Shown here piece after piece: positions 36,801-44,073 of a DNA stretch of 64,000 bases (position 1 is its first letter; every line of letters starts with the position of its first letter). Both the position numbers and the translations under genes were made by a program. Below the pieces are notes generated by a model that was given only the letters and a program-made list of their open reading frames with translations, was not told the origin of the DNA and did not search any database. The stretch comes from Paracoccus sp. S1E-3 (GTDB taxonomy: Bacteria > Pseudomonadota > Alphaproteobacteria > Rhodobacterales > Rhodobacteraceae), in contig NZ_JACEMU010000017.1 in assembly GCF_013868135.1 (NCBI RefSeq), positions 137,853 through 201,852 on the forward strand, in the 5' to 3' direction.

Positions 36801-37763
36801 GGTGACGATGGCGCCGTTGCTGGTCAACCTGCCGTTGATCGTCAGCGCCTTGTTGGAAGCGTCCTTCAGGTAGATCGTGCCGGTCCCGCGGTTCAGGACG
36901 TCGCCATCGATAGCGCCGCCCTGAGCGGAGATGAAGGTCGCGCCGGAATTGTCCAGCGTCCCCGTCACGGTGCCCCCGTCGAGATCGAACCAGTTTCCCG
37001 AAACGCCCCTGTTCGTCACATTGCCGTTAATCGTCGCGTCCTTGCGGACGGTGAAAATGCCATCATTGGTCACGAGCCCGGTGACGGTGCCGTTGTTGAT
37101 GACGGCCACGCTGCTGCCGGCCTTGCTGTCTATGTTGCCGGTATGCGCGCCGGAAACCGCCACTGCCCCCCTGACCGTCAAGGTGCCCGCGGTCTCAGCC
37201 GTGCTTGTCGTGTTTAGGGCACCGCCTACCTCGACGGTGATTCCCGTTGTTCCGGCGCCCGCCGTCGCAGGCTTGCCGGAATAGAACAGCTTCACCCCTT
37301 TGTTGACAGCGATCTTGCCGGACAGGGTGGCGCCGACCTCGACTTCGACCGAGTTCCCAGCGGTCGAAAATTTCAGGCCCGTTGTGCTGTTTGCCGCTGA
37401 CAGGCTACCGGTGCCGTTCGCGCCACTCGCCAAGGTAAAACCGTCATCGTTGACGCGGATCTCGTCAACCTTGATGTCGTCCTCGATCGTCAACGTGGCC
37501 GTTCCATTGCCCGGTATATCGTAAAGAACGGCCGTGCCCGCGCCAGGCCAGACCTGGTGGCTCTGGCCGTTGTCGTTGGTCCAGATGGCGCCCGACCAGG
37601 TGCCGTCGGTTGCCGAAACACCACTCCCGTTGCCGTTATCCAGATAAAGCTGGGCGGCGGCCGGCTCGACCGACGCCAGAAGCGGCAGCAGCGAGACGAG
37701 GGCAGTGGTGCGGAGGAGATGACCTTGGGGACGGCGGGGCGCAGCGGGCAGTCGAAGGGACAT
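30846..37763 (-). CDS. Giant autotransporter with repetitive passenger
   Basis: 2305 residues from the ATG at 37763; the frame is open further upstream but that part lacks a signal. A signal peptide (TTALVSLLPLLASVEPAAAQ) is followed by a Thr/Asn/Gly-rich passenger of about 1900 residues. It is built from short strands such as LTNTGTL and GTITGNV, a pattern expected to fold as a long beta-helix. The last ~310 residues form the type V translocator: CGVGGWGRATGG near residue 1992, GWDMAFGALGGVNIGDS, and a terminal Phe (GQIRWQF). It is probably a surface adhesin, displayed or cleaved. It lies between the LytM/transglycosylase gene and tssK on the same strand, unusual for a T6SS locus. Confidence 0.88.
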   Translation of the reverse strand: MSLRLPAAPRRPQGHLLRTTALVSLLPLLASVEPAAAQLYLDNGNGSGVSATDGTWSGAIWTNDNGQSHQVWPGAGTAVLYDIPGNGTATLTIEDDIKVDEIRVNDDGFTLASGANGTGSLSAANSTTGLKFSTAGNSVEVEVGATLSGKIAVNKGVKLFYSGKPATAGAGTTGITVEVGGALNTTSTAETAGTLTVRGAVAVSGAHTGNIDSKAGSSVAVINNGTVTGLVTNDGIFTVRKDATINGNVTNRGVSGNWFDLDGGTVTGTLDNSGATFISAQGGAIDGDVLNRGTGTIYLKDASNKALTINGRLTSNGAIVTDNVWWFEDRTIEAKEFLLGGNYVAQDNVILIGTEVLNRNHVYSSNEDLFDGDVRGGLLIEGSDTVMVTVAEGVRLDGTDNNGGNDFGITNTRGFTLETNAEVDDLDAFNNLGNKATLTIRNGAELDSNTVLNTGTITNSGKIIGSVTNQNDTMTGAVGHITSTGDIVGSLTNSGTADLAGSISGTLNNSGTDVDVTGNLNVARVTNSGTLDVNGGATLTSTNTVDNSGTLNLQGTGSNSGGIKGNVANIGTINSSARIDGNLDNDGTANLAGEITGNLDNSTSNLTLTGNLKTGSLTNRQTGTVEVKAGQTLTSTGTITNEQGGTVRVLGELSGNVDNSGLLANSNTITGNVTNNASGVLNSKVRIAGNVTNNGTANLGGAITGTLDNSNNQLSLDGNLTVGRLKNTGTITVDTGETLTSNGTVEGTGAITVNGKLVSQGAYTNGGALTVNNTLEANGGLSNENTLNLNNASVTGTVVNQLGATTNVTGISTVSGNLTNHGTITGTVADAQLFVKNGTFHNNGTINVTGAGSSLTIEADIISFGKNSNVSTSGVTLNGFVANYGNLTLDGTSPMNGGLLNAASGNVTVTAAQNAANNSITNRGDFLVQANGSLSNVDALENTGNFTINTNGAVTAANAKNTAGTMTIGGTLTAPLTNVGGARVRLVNGGTLNGTLNNSGILTGTGKVAAQITNGGQILVENGNTLTADVPIDNSGHVRVTGTLDGALINKANSSTRLDGGTITKTVNNAGIMTGSGTIAGNLENTGIAAIAGQMSGVTNAGRLSTAGTLNVTGLVNTGTVRVEAGDQLVSTAAVDNQKGLVQVDGTLRAGLVNGAEANVLLNGGTITGPVTNIGLIGGHGTLSNSLSNAGTLVTNGTMTIANLTNTGSTNVKAGTTLASANVVDNQGLLSVAGKLDATLTSDADATTALSGNGLITGDVRNGGTLLGNGTIEGFLTNSGLTNVGAGQTLAAKKTFNTSRLAISGRLKGDVQNRAGATTDMRGGTIDGAVSNSGTLAGAGTVTGTLTNTGTLNATGRLALGKLVNQATLNISKGNTLGTAATGANSGTISLGGTLDGGLSNNLAGTLQLEGGEMTGLLINRGVVRGNGKLTGGLTNSGNANIGGNAGRITNNKSLNILGKLTVAGLNNTGTGVIAVEATDQLVTRTTATNSGLMTIAGTLDGNVSNAKTLRLTGGTINGRLTNSNNANLSGKVTEILNTGTVTTNGALTAGQLTNNGNVKVNAGDTLASANAVRNNGQLNIAGNVQADVANATGSIITFDRGTVTGNVDNGGTVAGNGTIDGSLTTRAGSTTSMSGTITKDLINRGATLSLSKDLTIKGAITNGALPSTNRAAAMTSAAAPKAATGSSMTIEAGTTLTVLSGVTNGFNSALRLRGTLDTTTVTNYGAYTQTGTLDGSLQATSGTASLGGTVTGNVTYTGGKLVTNDGLSIGGRLTLDKNHRIASGTRISAANTLISKGTTLVLDGTLRGAATNEGTLATNDISGRIAGRLTNNGTIDMQNGSPTGKLTLGGLAGNGAVLMDVKTGDTLAADQIVVDGGRTTGNLQLTFSSPDKETGSLVGKRVMLLDVDDSFGSQNDFTYSATPLSNASERIVYSVDQMNAGGDLTLVSQVNPAIGAMFANVTLVQSLIGSVINRPTSPYVTGLVVDSADKPCGVGGWGRATGGTADVEGKTDNQVSVLNNKVSASYYGMQGGIDLACFDDRFDGWDMAFGALGGVNIGDSRQPIYAINGYDSQATTGALSSITTTDFQQRYIGVYATASKDRWVADLQFRMEKTDFELKNKPVVGDGLGITDPDFSSDGYTLSGSVSYSMPIAKTGWNLTPTVGFAWSKYSTDSISFEDGFWMEFDDSERQIGFVGATVSKSFVRLEENAAIQTFATATYYKDFADAAVSRLYNDDLEGYETQVMTSDNLKSYTELSIGANYLKVLNPGRAGGARQFSTSARIDGRFGSNIDSVGVTGQIRWQF
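32200..36400 (-). repeat. Degenerate tandem repeats in the autotransporter passenger
   Basis: The passenger is made of imperfect repeats. A frequent super-unit of roughly 80-100 residues runs: gap-filling NSGTLxGxGTITG, a short TNTGTL block, a VKAGDTLASANAV block, an NQGLLSVAGKLDA block, then an RLxGGTITG block. Within it, N-[ST]-G-T-[LI] recurs dozens of times. At DNA level the copies have diverged, so they are old or under selection against slippage. Exact unit borders need a self-alignment, so the limits given are approximate. Confidence 0.6.
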
Positions 37764-37878
37764 GGGCACTCGGATATCTGAACTGGGACGGGCGGCGATG
37801 AAATTCAGGGTAGTATCGCCAAGATTCGACGGATCACAAGGTTTTGTAGGCGCTGAGACCGCGGCATCAAGAATCCAA

Positions 37879-40095
37879 TCAGATCGCGCGGCGAATTTGG
37901 TCGATCGCGGCAATAAAGGCACGGACTTCGGGCGAGACCGGCGCCTCGGTCATGACCGTCCCGCCGGAGCCGCCGCGCGCGCCGCTCATCTTGCGATCGG
38001 CCCAGCTGCGCAGATCGGCGATGCTGTAGCTGCGCAGGAAGGGGTTGGCCGCGATCACCGCGGCGCCCATCACCGCCGCGACCGAACTGGCCGGATCTGC
38101 CCGCAGCGCCTGATCGGCGCCGCCCGGACCCAGGAAATGGGCCAGATACAGACGGCCGGCGGTGATGTCATGGCCGCGGGCGCGCAGATAGGCCTCGTTC
38201 TCCTGGGCGAGGTGACGCACCATCTCGCGCGAGAGGTCGGGGTTGAAGCGCAACTCCAGCACTTCGGCGCGCGACATGCTGACCAGCAGATCGGGGCGAT
38301 AGCTGCGGATCATCCGCAGCCATGTGCTTTCGATGAACTGCCCCAGCCCCGAGGCGGTCGACAGCGGGTTCCGCGCCCGCGCATTGCCGGCGCTTTCGAC
38401 CTGGATGATCCGCCCGATCAACGCCTCGACCGCGCCCGATCCGGCAACCGGCGCGGTGCCCCCCAGCCGGGCCGAGGGATCGACCGGCGCGCCGCCTTCC
38501 AGCAACTGGAAGATCAGCCCCGGCTGGTTCTGTCCCGCCGGCAGTCCGACGGTGCCGATCTGGGTGCCTGCCTCGACCGGGCTGCCCTGCGCCAGTGTGG
38601 TCGAGACCGCCCCCAGCCCGCGATAGCGGCTGGCGCTGCCATCGGCATGGGTGATCTCGACGCTGGGGCCGAAGGCGGGGTCATTGGTGATCGCGGCCAC
38701 GGTGCCGGTCGCAGCGGCGCGCACCGGACTGCCCTGCGGGGCGGACCACATGACATGGCCACGCAGCAGGTCGTTGGCGGTCGGGGCCGCGCCGCCTTCG
38801 GGCAGCGGGACGAAGCGCTGTGTCATCACCCCGGCAACCGGCGGGGTCAGCGCCGCGCCCCCGTCTGCGGGCAGGGCGACCTGGCGGCGGGTAAAGCAGG
38901 CGGGGTCTTCCTGCCCGGTGCCCGACTGGTCGAGCAGATAGCAGGGCTTGTCGCCCGACGGCCCGCTGACGCCGATGAACAGGATCGGCCCGGTCACGCC
39001 GGGCGGGGTCTTTTCACGGATCACTGTCAGCCGGTCGGCGGGATCGGCGAAGCCGTCCAGATCGTGGATCTTCGACATCATCGCCAGCGTCGAGCCGGCC
39101 TCGTCCGGGGTCAGGCTGGACCGGAGCGCGGCGGAATAGATCATGTCCAGCAGGCGCTGGGGCTGGAACTCGGCACCCGCCTTGCCGGCCAGCGTCTCGG
39201 TCACCACCTTCTGGTCCGCCCAGGCATCCGCCGCCGGCACTAGCTGCCCCGAGGCCGCCATCGCCATCGATCCCAGATATTGCCCCTGCTGGTAAAGGCC
39301 CAGCTGGATCACCTGCTTCGACGCCCCCTCGCCGCGGTAGCGCAGGGCCAGCAGAGTGCCGGGCTGGACCTCCTCGGGCAGGTTGAAGCTGGCGCGCATC
39401 CGCGCGGCGATGCGGTCGGCCTCGGCGTCGGGCAGCCCGTTCTCGGCCAGGATCGCGGACAGACTGCGCGGGGTGGTGGTCTTGATCAGGCTGTCGGTCC
39501 AGATCGGGCTGCGATAGGCCGGCTCGCGCAGAAAGACGGTGCCGGAAATGGCCGGCTGCGCGGGGTCCGTCGGCGTTGTCGCCGGGGCCGCGGTCTGACC
39601 GGCCGCATCGACCGCCGCCCGGCGTGCGCGGCTGCGTTCGGCCTGAAACATGGCGAATTCCTCGCGCGTGGCGGGCAGGGCCGCGACCAGCAGCTGGTCG
39701 GGCGCGCGCAGATCGGTGTTCAGCACCGTCAGCTCGTCCCCGCGCGCACCGCCGAGGCCGGCATTCATCAGCGCGGCGGGGGCCATGACGGTCTGGCCTT
39801 GCGCGGTCTCGCCCTGATCCATGCGCGGAATGATCATCGGATCGCCCGGAATATCCGTGAAGGTATCGCCGGGGGTGACGGGTGCGATGTCGAACTCCGC
39901 CTCGACCTGGGTCATCTGGTCGGCGCCGGTCAGGTGGGTCCAGAGTGTTTCGATCCGGGGCGCGAACTGCCACCAGATCGCCCCGCCAAGCGCCGCCACC
40001 GCCAGCCCGGCCAGCCCGCTGCGCTGCGCCGCCGATTTTCGGCGCCTGCGCCGGGCGGTCCGGCCCATCTGCTGAAAGCGCGGATCGACCTGCAT
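37879..40095 (-). CDS. Degenerate LytM (M23) plus lytic transglycosylase protein
   Basis: 738 residues. A basic cytoplasmic start (RRRRRKSAAQR) and one helix (LAGLAVAALGGAIWW) anchor it in the inner membrane. A long periplasmic part includes an M23/LytM fold (about 430-545). There the metal-ligand motif reads RGHVMWSAP in place of HxGxD, and the HxH position reads GLIFQL, so it cannot bind zinc in the usual way. An SLT transglycosylase domain follows (about 560-690) with catalytic Glu567 in IIQVESAGNA and GLGQFIESTW. It likely cuts or opens peptidoglycan for the T6SS or autotransporter. Five bases separate it from the upstream gene. Confidence 0.78.
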   Translation of the reverse strand: MQVDPRFQQMGRTARRRRRKSAAQRSGLAGLAVAALGGAIWWQFAPRIETLWTHLTGADQMTQVEAEFDIAPVTPGDTFTDIPGDPMIIPRMDQGETAQGQTVMAPAALMNAGLGGARGDELTVLNTDLRAPDQLLVAALPATREEFAMFQAERSRARRAAVDAAGQTAAPATTPTDPAQPAISGTVFLREPAYRSPIWTDSLIKTTTPRSLSAILAENGLPDAEADRIAARMRASFNLPEEVQPGTLLALRYRGEGASKQVIQLGLYQQGQYLGSMAMAASGQLVPAADAWADQKVVTETLAGKAGAEFQPQRLLDMIYSAALRSSLTPDEAGSTLAMMSKIHDLDGFADPADRLTVIREKTPPGVTGPILFIGVSGPSGDKPCYLLDQSGTGQEDPACFTRRQVALPADGGAALTPPVAGVMTQRFVPLPEGGAAPTANDLLRGHVMWSAPQGSPVRAAATGTVAAITNDPAFGPSVEITHADGSASRYRGLGAVSTTLAQGSPVEAGTQIGTVGLPAGQNQPGLIFQLLEGGAPVDPSARLGGTAPVAGSGAVEALIGRIIQVESAGNARARNPLSTASGLGQFIESTWLRMIRSYRPDLLVSMSRAEVLELRFNPDLSREMVRHLAQENEAYLRARGHDITAGRLYLAHFLGPGGADQALRADPASSVAAVMGAAVIAANPFLRSYSIADLRSWADRKMSGARGGSGGTVMTEAPVSPEVRAFIAAIDQIRRAI

Positions 40096-40100
40096 CGGGG

Positions 40101-41477
40101 CTACTTGATCACGCCCGAACCCAGCGAGTTGACCAGATCCGGGTTGATCCGCGGGGCCGCACCGCTGGGTGCCCGGCGCGGCTGTTCGGCCGGTGCGTTC
40201 GGCTGCGTCCGGGCCGGGCGGCTGTTGGTCTGGCTGGTCGTGGCGCGGGTGCCGCTGGGGCGGGCTGACGTGTTGCGGCTGCCGGTGGCGCGCGGCGCGT
40301 TGCCGGCATTGTTGCGGGTCGGCGCGGCCTCGTTGCGCGGGACCGAGACGCGCTGTTCGACCGGGCAGCGCACGCTTTCATTGGTGACGATGCGGCGGAA
40401 CAGTTCGGGGCCCGGCGCGGTCCCCGCCTGCGCCTGACCCAGCGTGCTGAAATAGCGTTGCAGTGCCGCCAGCGAGCCATTGCCCCAATTGCCGTCGACG
40501 CTGCCGTTATAGCAGTTCATCTGCGCCAGTTCCGTCTGGATGGCGGCCGCGTACTGGTTCCCCTCGGGGTCGAAGCGGCCCTCGTTCAGCATCATCTCGA
40601 AAAAGGCGATGTCGATCTGGCGGATGCGGTCGCGGACCTCTCGCGGGATGCCCAGCGGACCGCGGTTGGCGGCGCCGAGCAGGCTGGCCAGTTCGCCGAC
40701 GATGATGGCGGGTTCGGGCTGGCCCGGACGGCGCCTCATGCTGACGGGCACGGCGCGGGGGGCGATCACTGCGGTCTCGGGCGCCGTGGCTGCGCCCTGC
40801 GGGGCCGCGGTTTCCGGCGCGGCGGCCCTGACCGGAGGGACGCTGGCCTCGCCGGCGCGGATCACGGCGGCCGGCGCGCCGGTCAGGCTGGTGCCGGCGG
40901 GCAGGGCGGTGATGATCAGCTTGCCGGACATGGCCGCCCCCGGCGGAACCGACCCGGCTCCGGGGGCAGTGGTGGCGGCGCTGGCGGAGGCGGTCAGGCT
41001 GGCGCCGGCGGGCAGCGCGGCCGGTTCCACCGCGGACAGGCGCAGGCCCTTCCCCAGCAGCAGCGCCAGCCGGTCACGCTCGGGCATGGCGGCGGCGCGT
41101 TCGGCCGCGGCGGCGATGGCTGTGGCATCGCAATCCGGCGTGGCCGGCTCCAGCAGCCAGAGCGGGCCTTGAACCGCCGCGCGCAGTCGGGCGGTTGCTG
41201 CCGGGGGATCGGCCCAGTCGCAGCTGTTGGCGATCAAAATCGCCGGGCGGGGCGGCGGCTGCTGCGGTTGGCGGCGAGGGGCATGGACCGGGGCCGGCGC
41301 GCGCTCGGGGGCGGCGGAGAGATGGATCATGCGGACCGAGCCGTCGACGATCCCGGCCAGTCGGGCGTCCAGATCGCGCGGGGATGCGAGCATGACGGCA
41401 TCGGCCATCGCCTCGGCCAGGGCCGGGATGGGCAGCACACTCGTCAACATGGCCAGGAGCAGCACGCTGCGCCGCAT
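40101..41477 (-). CDS. Exported protein with a peptidoglycan-binding-like segment
   Basis: 458 residues with a signal peptide (LLLAMLTSVLPIPALAEA). Much is Ala/Pro-rich linker (about 60-85, 165-260, 390-440). The folded part (about 275-370) contains IDIAFFEMMLNEGRFDP and then IQTELAQMNCYNGSVDGNWG with GSLAALQRYF, which resembles the PG_binding_1 repeat (x-DG-x-WG-x-x-[ST]). It heads the reverse operon with the LytM/transglycosylase gene, so a peptidoglycan-binding role in the periplasm is plausible. Family-level naming beyond that is not supported. Confidence 0.6.
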   Translation of the reverse strand: MRRSVLLLAMLTSVLPIPALAEAMADAVMLASPRDLDARLAGIVDGSVRMIHLSAAPERAPAPVHAPRRQPQQPPPRPAILIANSCDWADPPAATARLRAAVQGPLWLLEPATPDCDATAIAAAAERAAAMPERDRLALLLGKGLRLSAVEPAALPAGASLTASASAATTAPGAGSVPPGAAMSGKLIITALPAGTSLTGAPAAVIRAGEASVPPVRAAAPETAAPQGAATAPETAVIAPRAVPVSMRRRPGQPEPAIIVGELASLLGAANRGPLGIPREVRDRIRQIDIAFFEMMLNEGRFDPEGNQYAAAIQTELAQMNCYNGSVDGNWGNGSLAALQRYFSTLGQAQAGTAPGPELFRRIVTNESVRCPVEQRVSVPRNEAAPTRNNAGNAPRATGSRNTSARPSGTRATTSQTNSRPARTQPNAPAEQPRRAPSGAAPRINPDLVNSLGSGVIK

Positions 41478-41560
41478 GGGCCGGAACCTCCGCTTCGACA
41501 GCCGATTTCTAGCAGAAGCTGTGTTCCGAATGAACCCCCGGGGCGCACCGGACGGCCATG

Positions 41561-41588
41561 AAAACGGCCGCAGGAGATCCTGCGGCCG
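41561..41588 (-). terminator. Rho-independent terminator of the DUF475 gene
   Basis: Read on the reverse strand, CGGCCGCAGG-ATCT-CCTGCGGCCG forms a perfect ten-base-pair stem with a four-base loop, directly followed by TTTT. It lies 22 bases after the stop of the DUF475 gene. It also insulates that gene from the reverse T6SS arm, whose first gene starts 84 bases further on. Confidence 0.85.
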
Positions 41589-41610
41589 CGTATCGTTCGG
41601 GGTGCGGGGA

Positions 41611-42717
41611 TCAGCCCTCGCGATGGCCTTCGCCGCCGATCCCGGCCGTCTCGGCCGCGACCGCGCTGCGGTTCCAGCGGATCGAGGACCACAGCGAGAT
41701 GCCGATCAGTGCCGCACCGCCCAGACCGGTGACGACTTCGGGGATCTTCACGAAGCTCTGCACGAACATGATGACCGACAGGGCGATGATGGCATAGAAG
41801 GCGCCGTGTTCCAGATAGCGATACTGCGTCAGCGTGCCCTTCTCGACCAGCATGATGGTCATCGAACGTACATACATCGCCCCGATGCCGAGGCCGATGG
41901 CGATGACGAACAGGTTCTGCGTCAGCGCGAAGGCCCCGATCACCCCGTCGAAGCTGAAGGACGCGTCCAGTACTTCCAGATAGAGGAACGCACCGAGGCC
42001 CCCCTTGGCGCCTGCGGCGACCATTTCCTGGCTGCTGTCCAGAAGGCCGCCCAGCACCTCGACCAGCAGGAAGGTCAGCAGGCCCCAGATCGCGGACTTG
42101 AAGAAGACCTCGGATTCGACGGGATCGAGGAAATGCGCGAATCCCAGCACCACGACCAGCACGATGGCCACCTCGATGCCGCGGATGGTGGCATATTTCT
42201 GCATCTTGCTTTCCAACCAGCGCACCCAGTGCACGTCCTTTTCGTGATCGAAGAAGAAGGACAGGCCGACCATCATCAGGAAGGTGCCGCCGAAAGCCGC
42301 GATCGGAATATGCGCGTCATGCATGATGCGCGCATATTCCTCGGGCTGGCTGGCCGCCATGACCATCGCCTGCCACGGGCCGATCTTGGCGGCAACCACC
42401 ACGATCAGCAGCGGGAAGACGATCCGCATGCCGAAGACGGCGATGATGATCCCCCAGGTCAGGAAGCGGTGCTGCCATTCCGGGGTCATGTCCTTCAGCT
42501 TGTTGGCGTTGACGATGGCGTTGTCGAAGGACAGCGAAATTTCCAGCACCGCCAGCACGCAGCAGATGAAGAAGATGGTCAGCATCCCGCCGACCGTGCC
42601 GGTCATCTCCCAGCCCAGAAAGGCGCCAAGCGCCAGGCCCAGGATGGTGACGATGAAGGCCCATTTGAAATAATGCAGCAGGCTACCGCCAGATGCTGAT
42701 GTCGGATTGGTCTGCAT
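41611..42717 (-). CDS. DUF475 (TerC-like) integral membrane protein
   Basis: About 368 residues from the ATG at 42717, chosen because AAGAGGAG sits seven bases upstream; an ORF start at 42762 adds an unlikely tail. It has about nine hydrophobic helices and the acidic in-membrane motifs of the TerC/DUF475 family: LEISLSFDNAIVNANKL and later LDASFSFDGVIGAFALT. Members are linked to metal-ion handling and tellurite tolerance; the substrate here is not known. It is a single gene with its own terminator. Confidence 0.85.
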   Translation of the reverse strand: MQTNPTSASGGSLLHYFKWAFIVTILGLALGAFLGWEMTGTVGGMLTIFFICCVLAVLEISLSFDNAIVNANKLKDMTPEWQHRFLTWGIIIAVFGMRIVFPLLIVVVAAKIGPWQAMVMAASQPEEYARIMHDAHIPIAAFGGTFLMMVGLSFFFDHEKDVHWVRWLESKMQKYATIRGIEVAIVLVVVLGFAHFLDPVESEVFFKSAIWGLLTFLLVEVLGGLLDSSQEMVAAGAKGGLGAFLYLEVLDASFSFDGVIGAFALTQNLFVIAIGLGIGAMYVRSMTIMLVEKGTLTQYRYLEHGAFYAIIALSVIMFVQSFVKIPEVVTGLGGAALIGISLWSSIRWNRSAVAAETAGIGGEGHREG

Positions 42718-42978
42718 GGCAGACTCCTCTTGCGGCGGGTCAGAAGAGAGTGCCGACATCACGAACGTGCCGCCACGTCCGCCAGAGGGGCCCGGTCACC
42801 AGGGGCTGTGTTCACGAAGACGCGAACGAGTGCAAATTGATGCTGGCCGGACCAAAAATCAAGAGATTCGTCTGCGGCGGGATGGTATGCCTCGCGATAT
42901 TCCGCCACCGCGCCGCGAGGGGAGGTACGCGACGAGCGCGGCGGGGGCAGCGGGGTCAAAAGGGGGGCAACGATCGCG

Positions 42979-44073
42979 TCAGCGGGCGCTGCGCCTCTCG
43001 GCCAGCACCCCCACCAACCACAAGGCCCCCAGCGTCCACAGATCCACCGCCAGTCGGCGCTGCCAGTTCGTGTGTCCCGGTGTGTTCATCAGCGCATCGC
43101 CCAGCACCGACAGCAGCACGCAGGCCACGAAGGTCACCAGTCCGCCGCGGCCGATCACCGCCAGCGCCCGGCCGGGCGCGGTCCCGGCCAGCCGGGCCAG
43201 CGGACGGCCCAGCGGTACCGCGACCAGCCAGCTTGCCGCAAGAATGGCAACATAGCGCATGCCGTCCAGTGACCACTTGTCGACCGGTCCGACCAGCCCC
43301 CACAACACGTCCGAGATCGCCTTGCCCTCGGGGCCATAACGCCACAGCTGCGCCATCCCCAGCGAATAGATCACGATCACCGTCGACAACGCCGTCAGTC
43401 CGGTGCGATGGCGCAGCAGCACCGGCATGAACCGCTTGCGGAAGGCGCCCATGGCGATGCCGGTATGAAACAGCGCCTGCCAGGCGAAGGGGTTGAACAG
43501 CAGGCCGCCCTCGACCCGCTGGTTCGGCAGGTGCAGGTTCAGGGGCACCGACACCGCCCACAGCGCCCCTGAACCGATGGCGAAAGCCCAGGGCCAACGC
43601 AGCAGAAGCGGCACGGTGATCGGCGTGAAGGCCAGCAGGATCACGTAAAGCGCCAGCACGTCCAGCAGGTTCGGCTGCATCCACAACGTGCCCAGCGTGA
43701 CCACATAGCCGACCGGGAACTCGACGATCCAGCGCGCATATTCCGACCAGATGGCGGTATGGGGAAAACCCGCCGCGAACAGGCCGCGCGACAGCAGCGC
43801 CAACAGGACACCCCCCGCAAGCAGCGCCAGCCAGACCTGCCCGGCACGGCGCAGAAAGCGCCATTGCGCGGCGCGGCGCCCGTGCCGGGCCTCGATCCCG
43901 ACCCAGACGAGGCCGACCAGAAAGCCTGACAGCAGCACGAACAGCTCGGCCGCGTCGAAAACGGCGAAATTGGCCAGCGTATAGCCGCGCAGCACGCCGA
44001 CCGGCATGTGATCGAGCATGATCGCCGCCAGCGCGTAGCCGCGCAGCATGTCGAGCGCGAGGATTCTGCTCAT
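42979..44073 (-). CDS. opgC: OpgC-family membrane protein for periplasmic glucans
   Basis: 364 residues with about ten hydrophobic helices. The start ILALDMLRGYALAAIMLDHM and the following FAVFDAAELFVLLSGFLVGL are typical of the OpgC/acyltransferase-3-like family, with LDVLALYVILLAF in the middle. OpgC adds succinyl or other groups to osmoregulated periplasmic glucans at the inner membrane. It is last in the opgG-opgH-opgC operon and overlaps opgH by ATGA, which supports the assignment. Confidence 0.85.
   Translation of the reverse strand: MSRILALDMLRGYALAAIMLDHMPVGVLRGYTLANFAVFDAAELFVLLSGFLVGLVWVGIEARHGRRAAQWRFLRRAGQVWLALLAGGVLLALLSRGLFAAGFPHTAIWSEYARWIVEFPVGYVVTLGTLWMQPNLLDVLALYVILLAFTPITVPLLLRWPWAFAIGSGALWAVSVPLNLHLPNQRVEGGLLFNPFAWQALFHTGIAMGAFRKRFMPVLLRHRTGLTALSTVIVIYSLGMAQLWRYGPEGKAISDVLWGLVGPVDKWSLDGMRYVAILAASWLVAVPLGRPLARLAGTAPGRALAVIGRGGLVTFVACVLLSVLGDALMNTPGHTNWQRRLAVDLWTLGALWLVGVLAERRSAR

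Noticed and set aside
30840..37217. Very long forward-strand open frames opposite the autotransporter (about 1000 codons each)
   Set aside because: They are antisense shadows of a repetitive GC-rich gene; their products are Val/Ser/Pro or Gly/Asp repeats without signal or domain, while the reverse frame has a signal peptide and a beta-barrel end.
30846..37763. CRISPR-like array suspected from regular repeats
   Set aside because: The repeats are protein-coding and diverged, with no constant-length direct repeat and spacer pattern and no cas gene.
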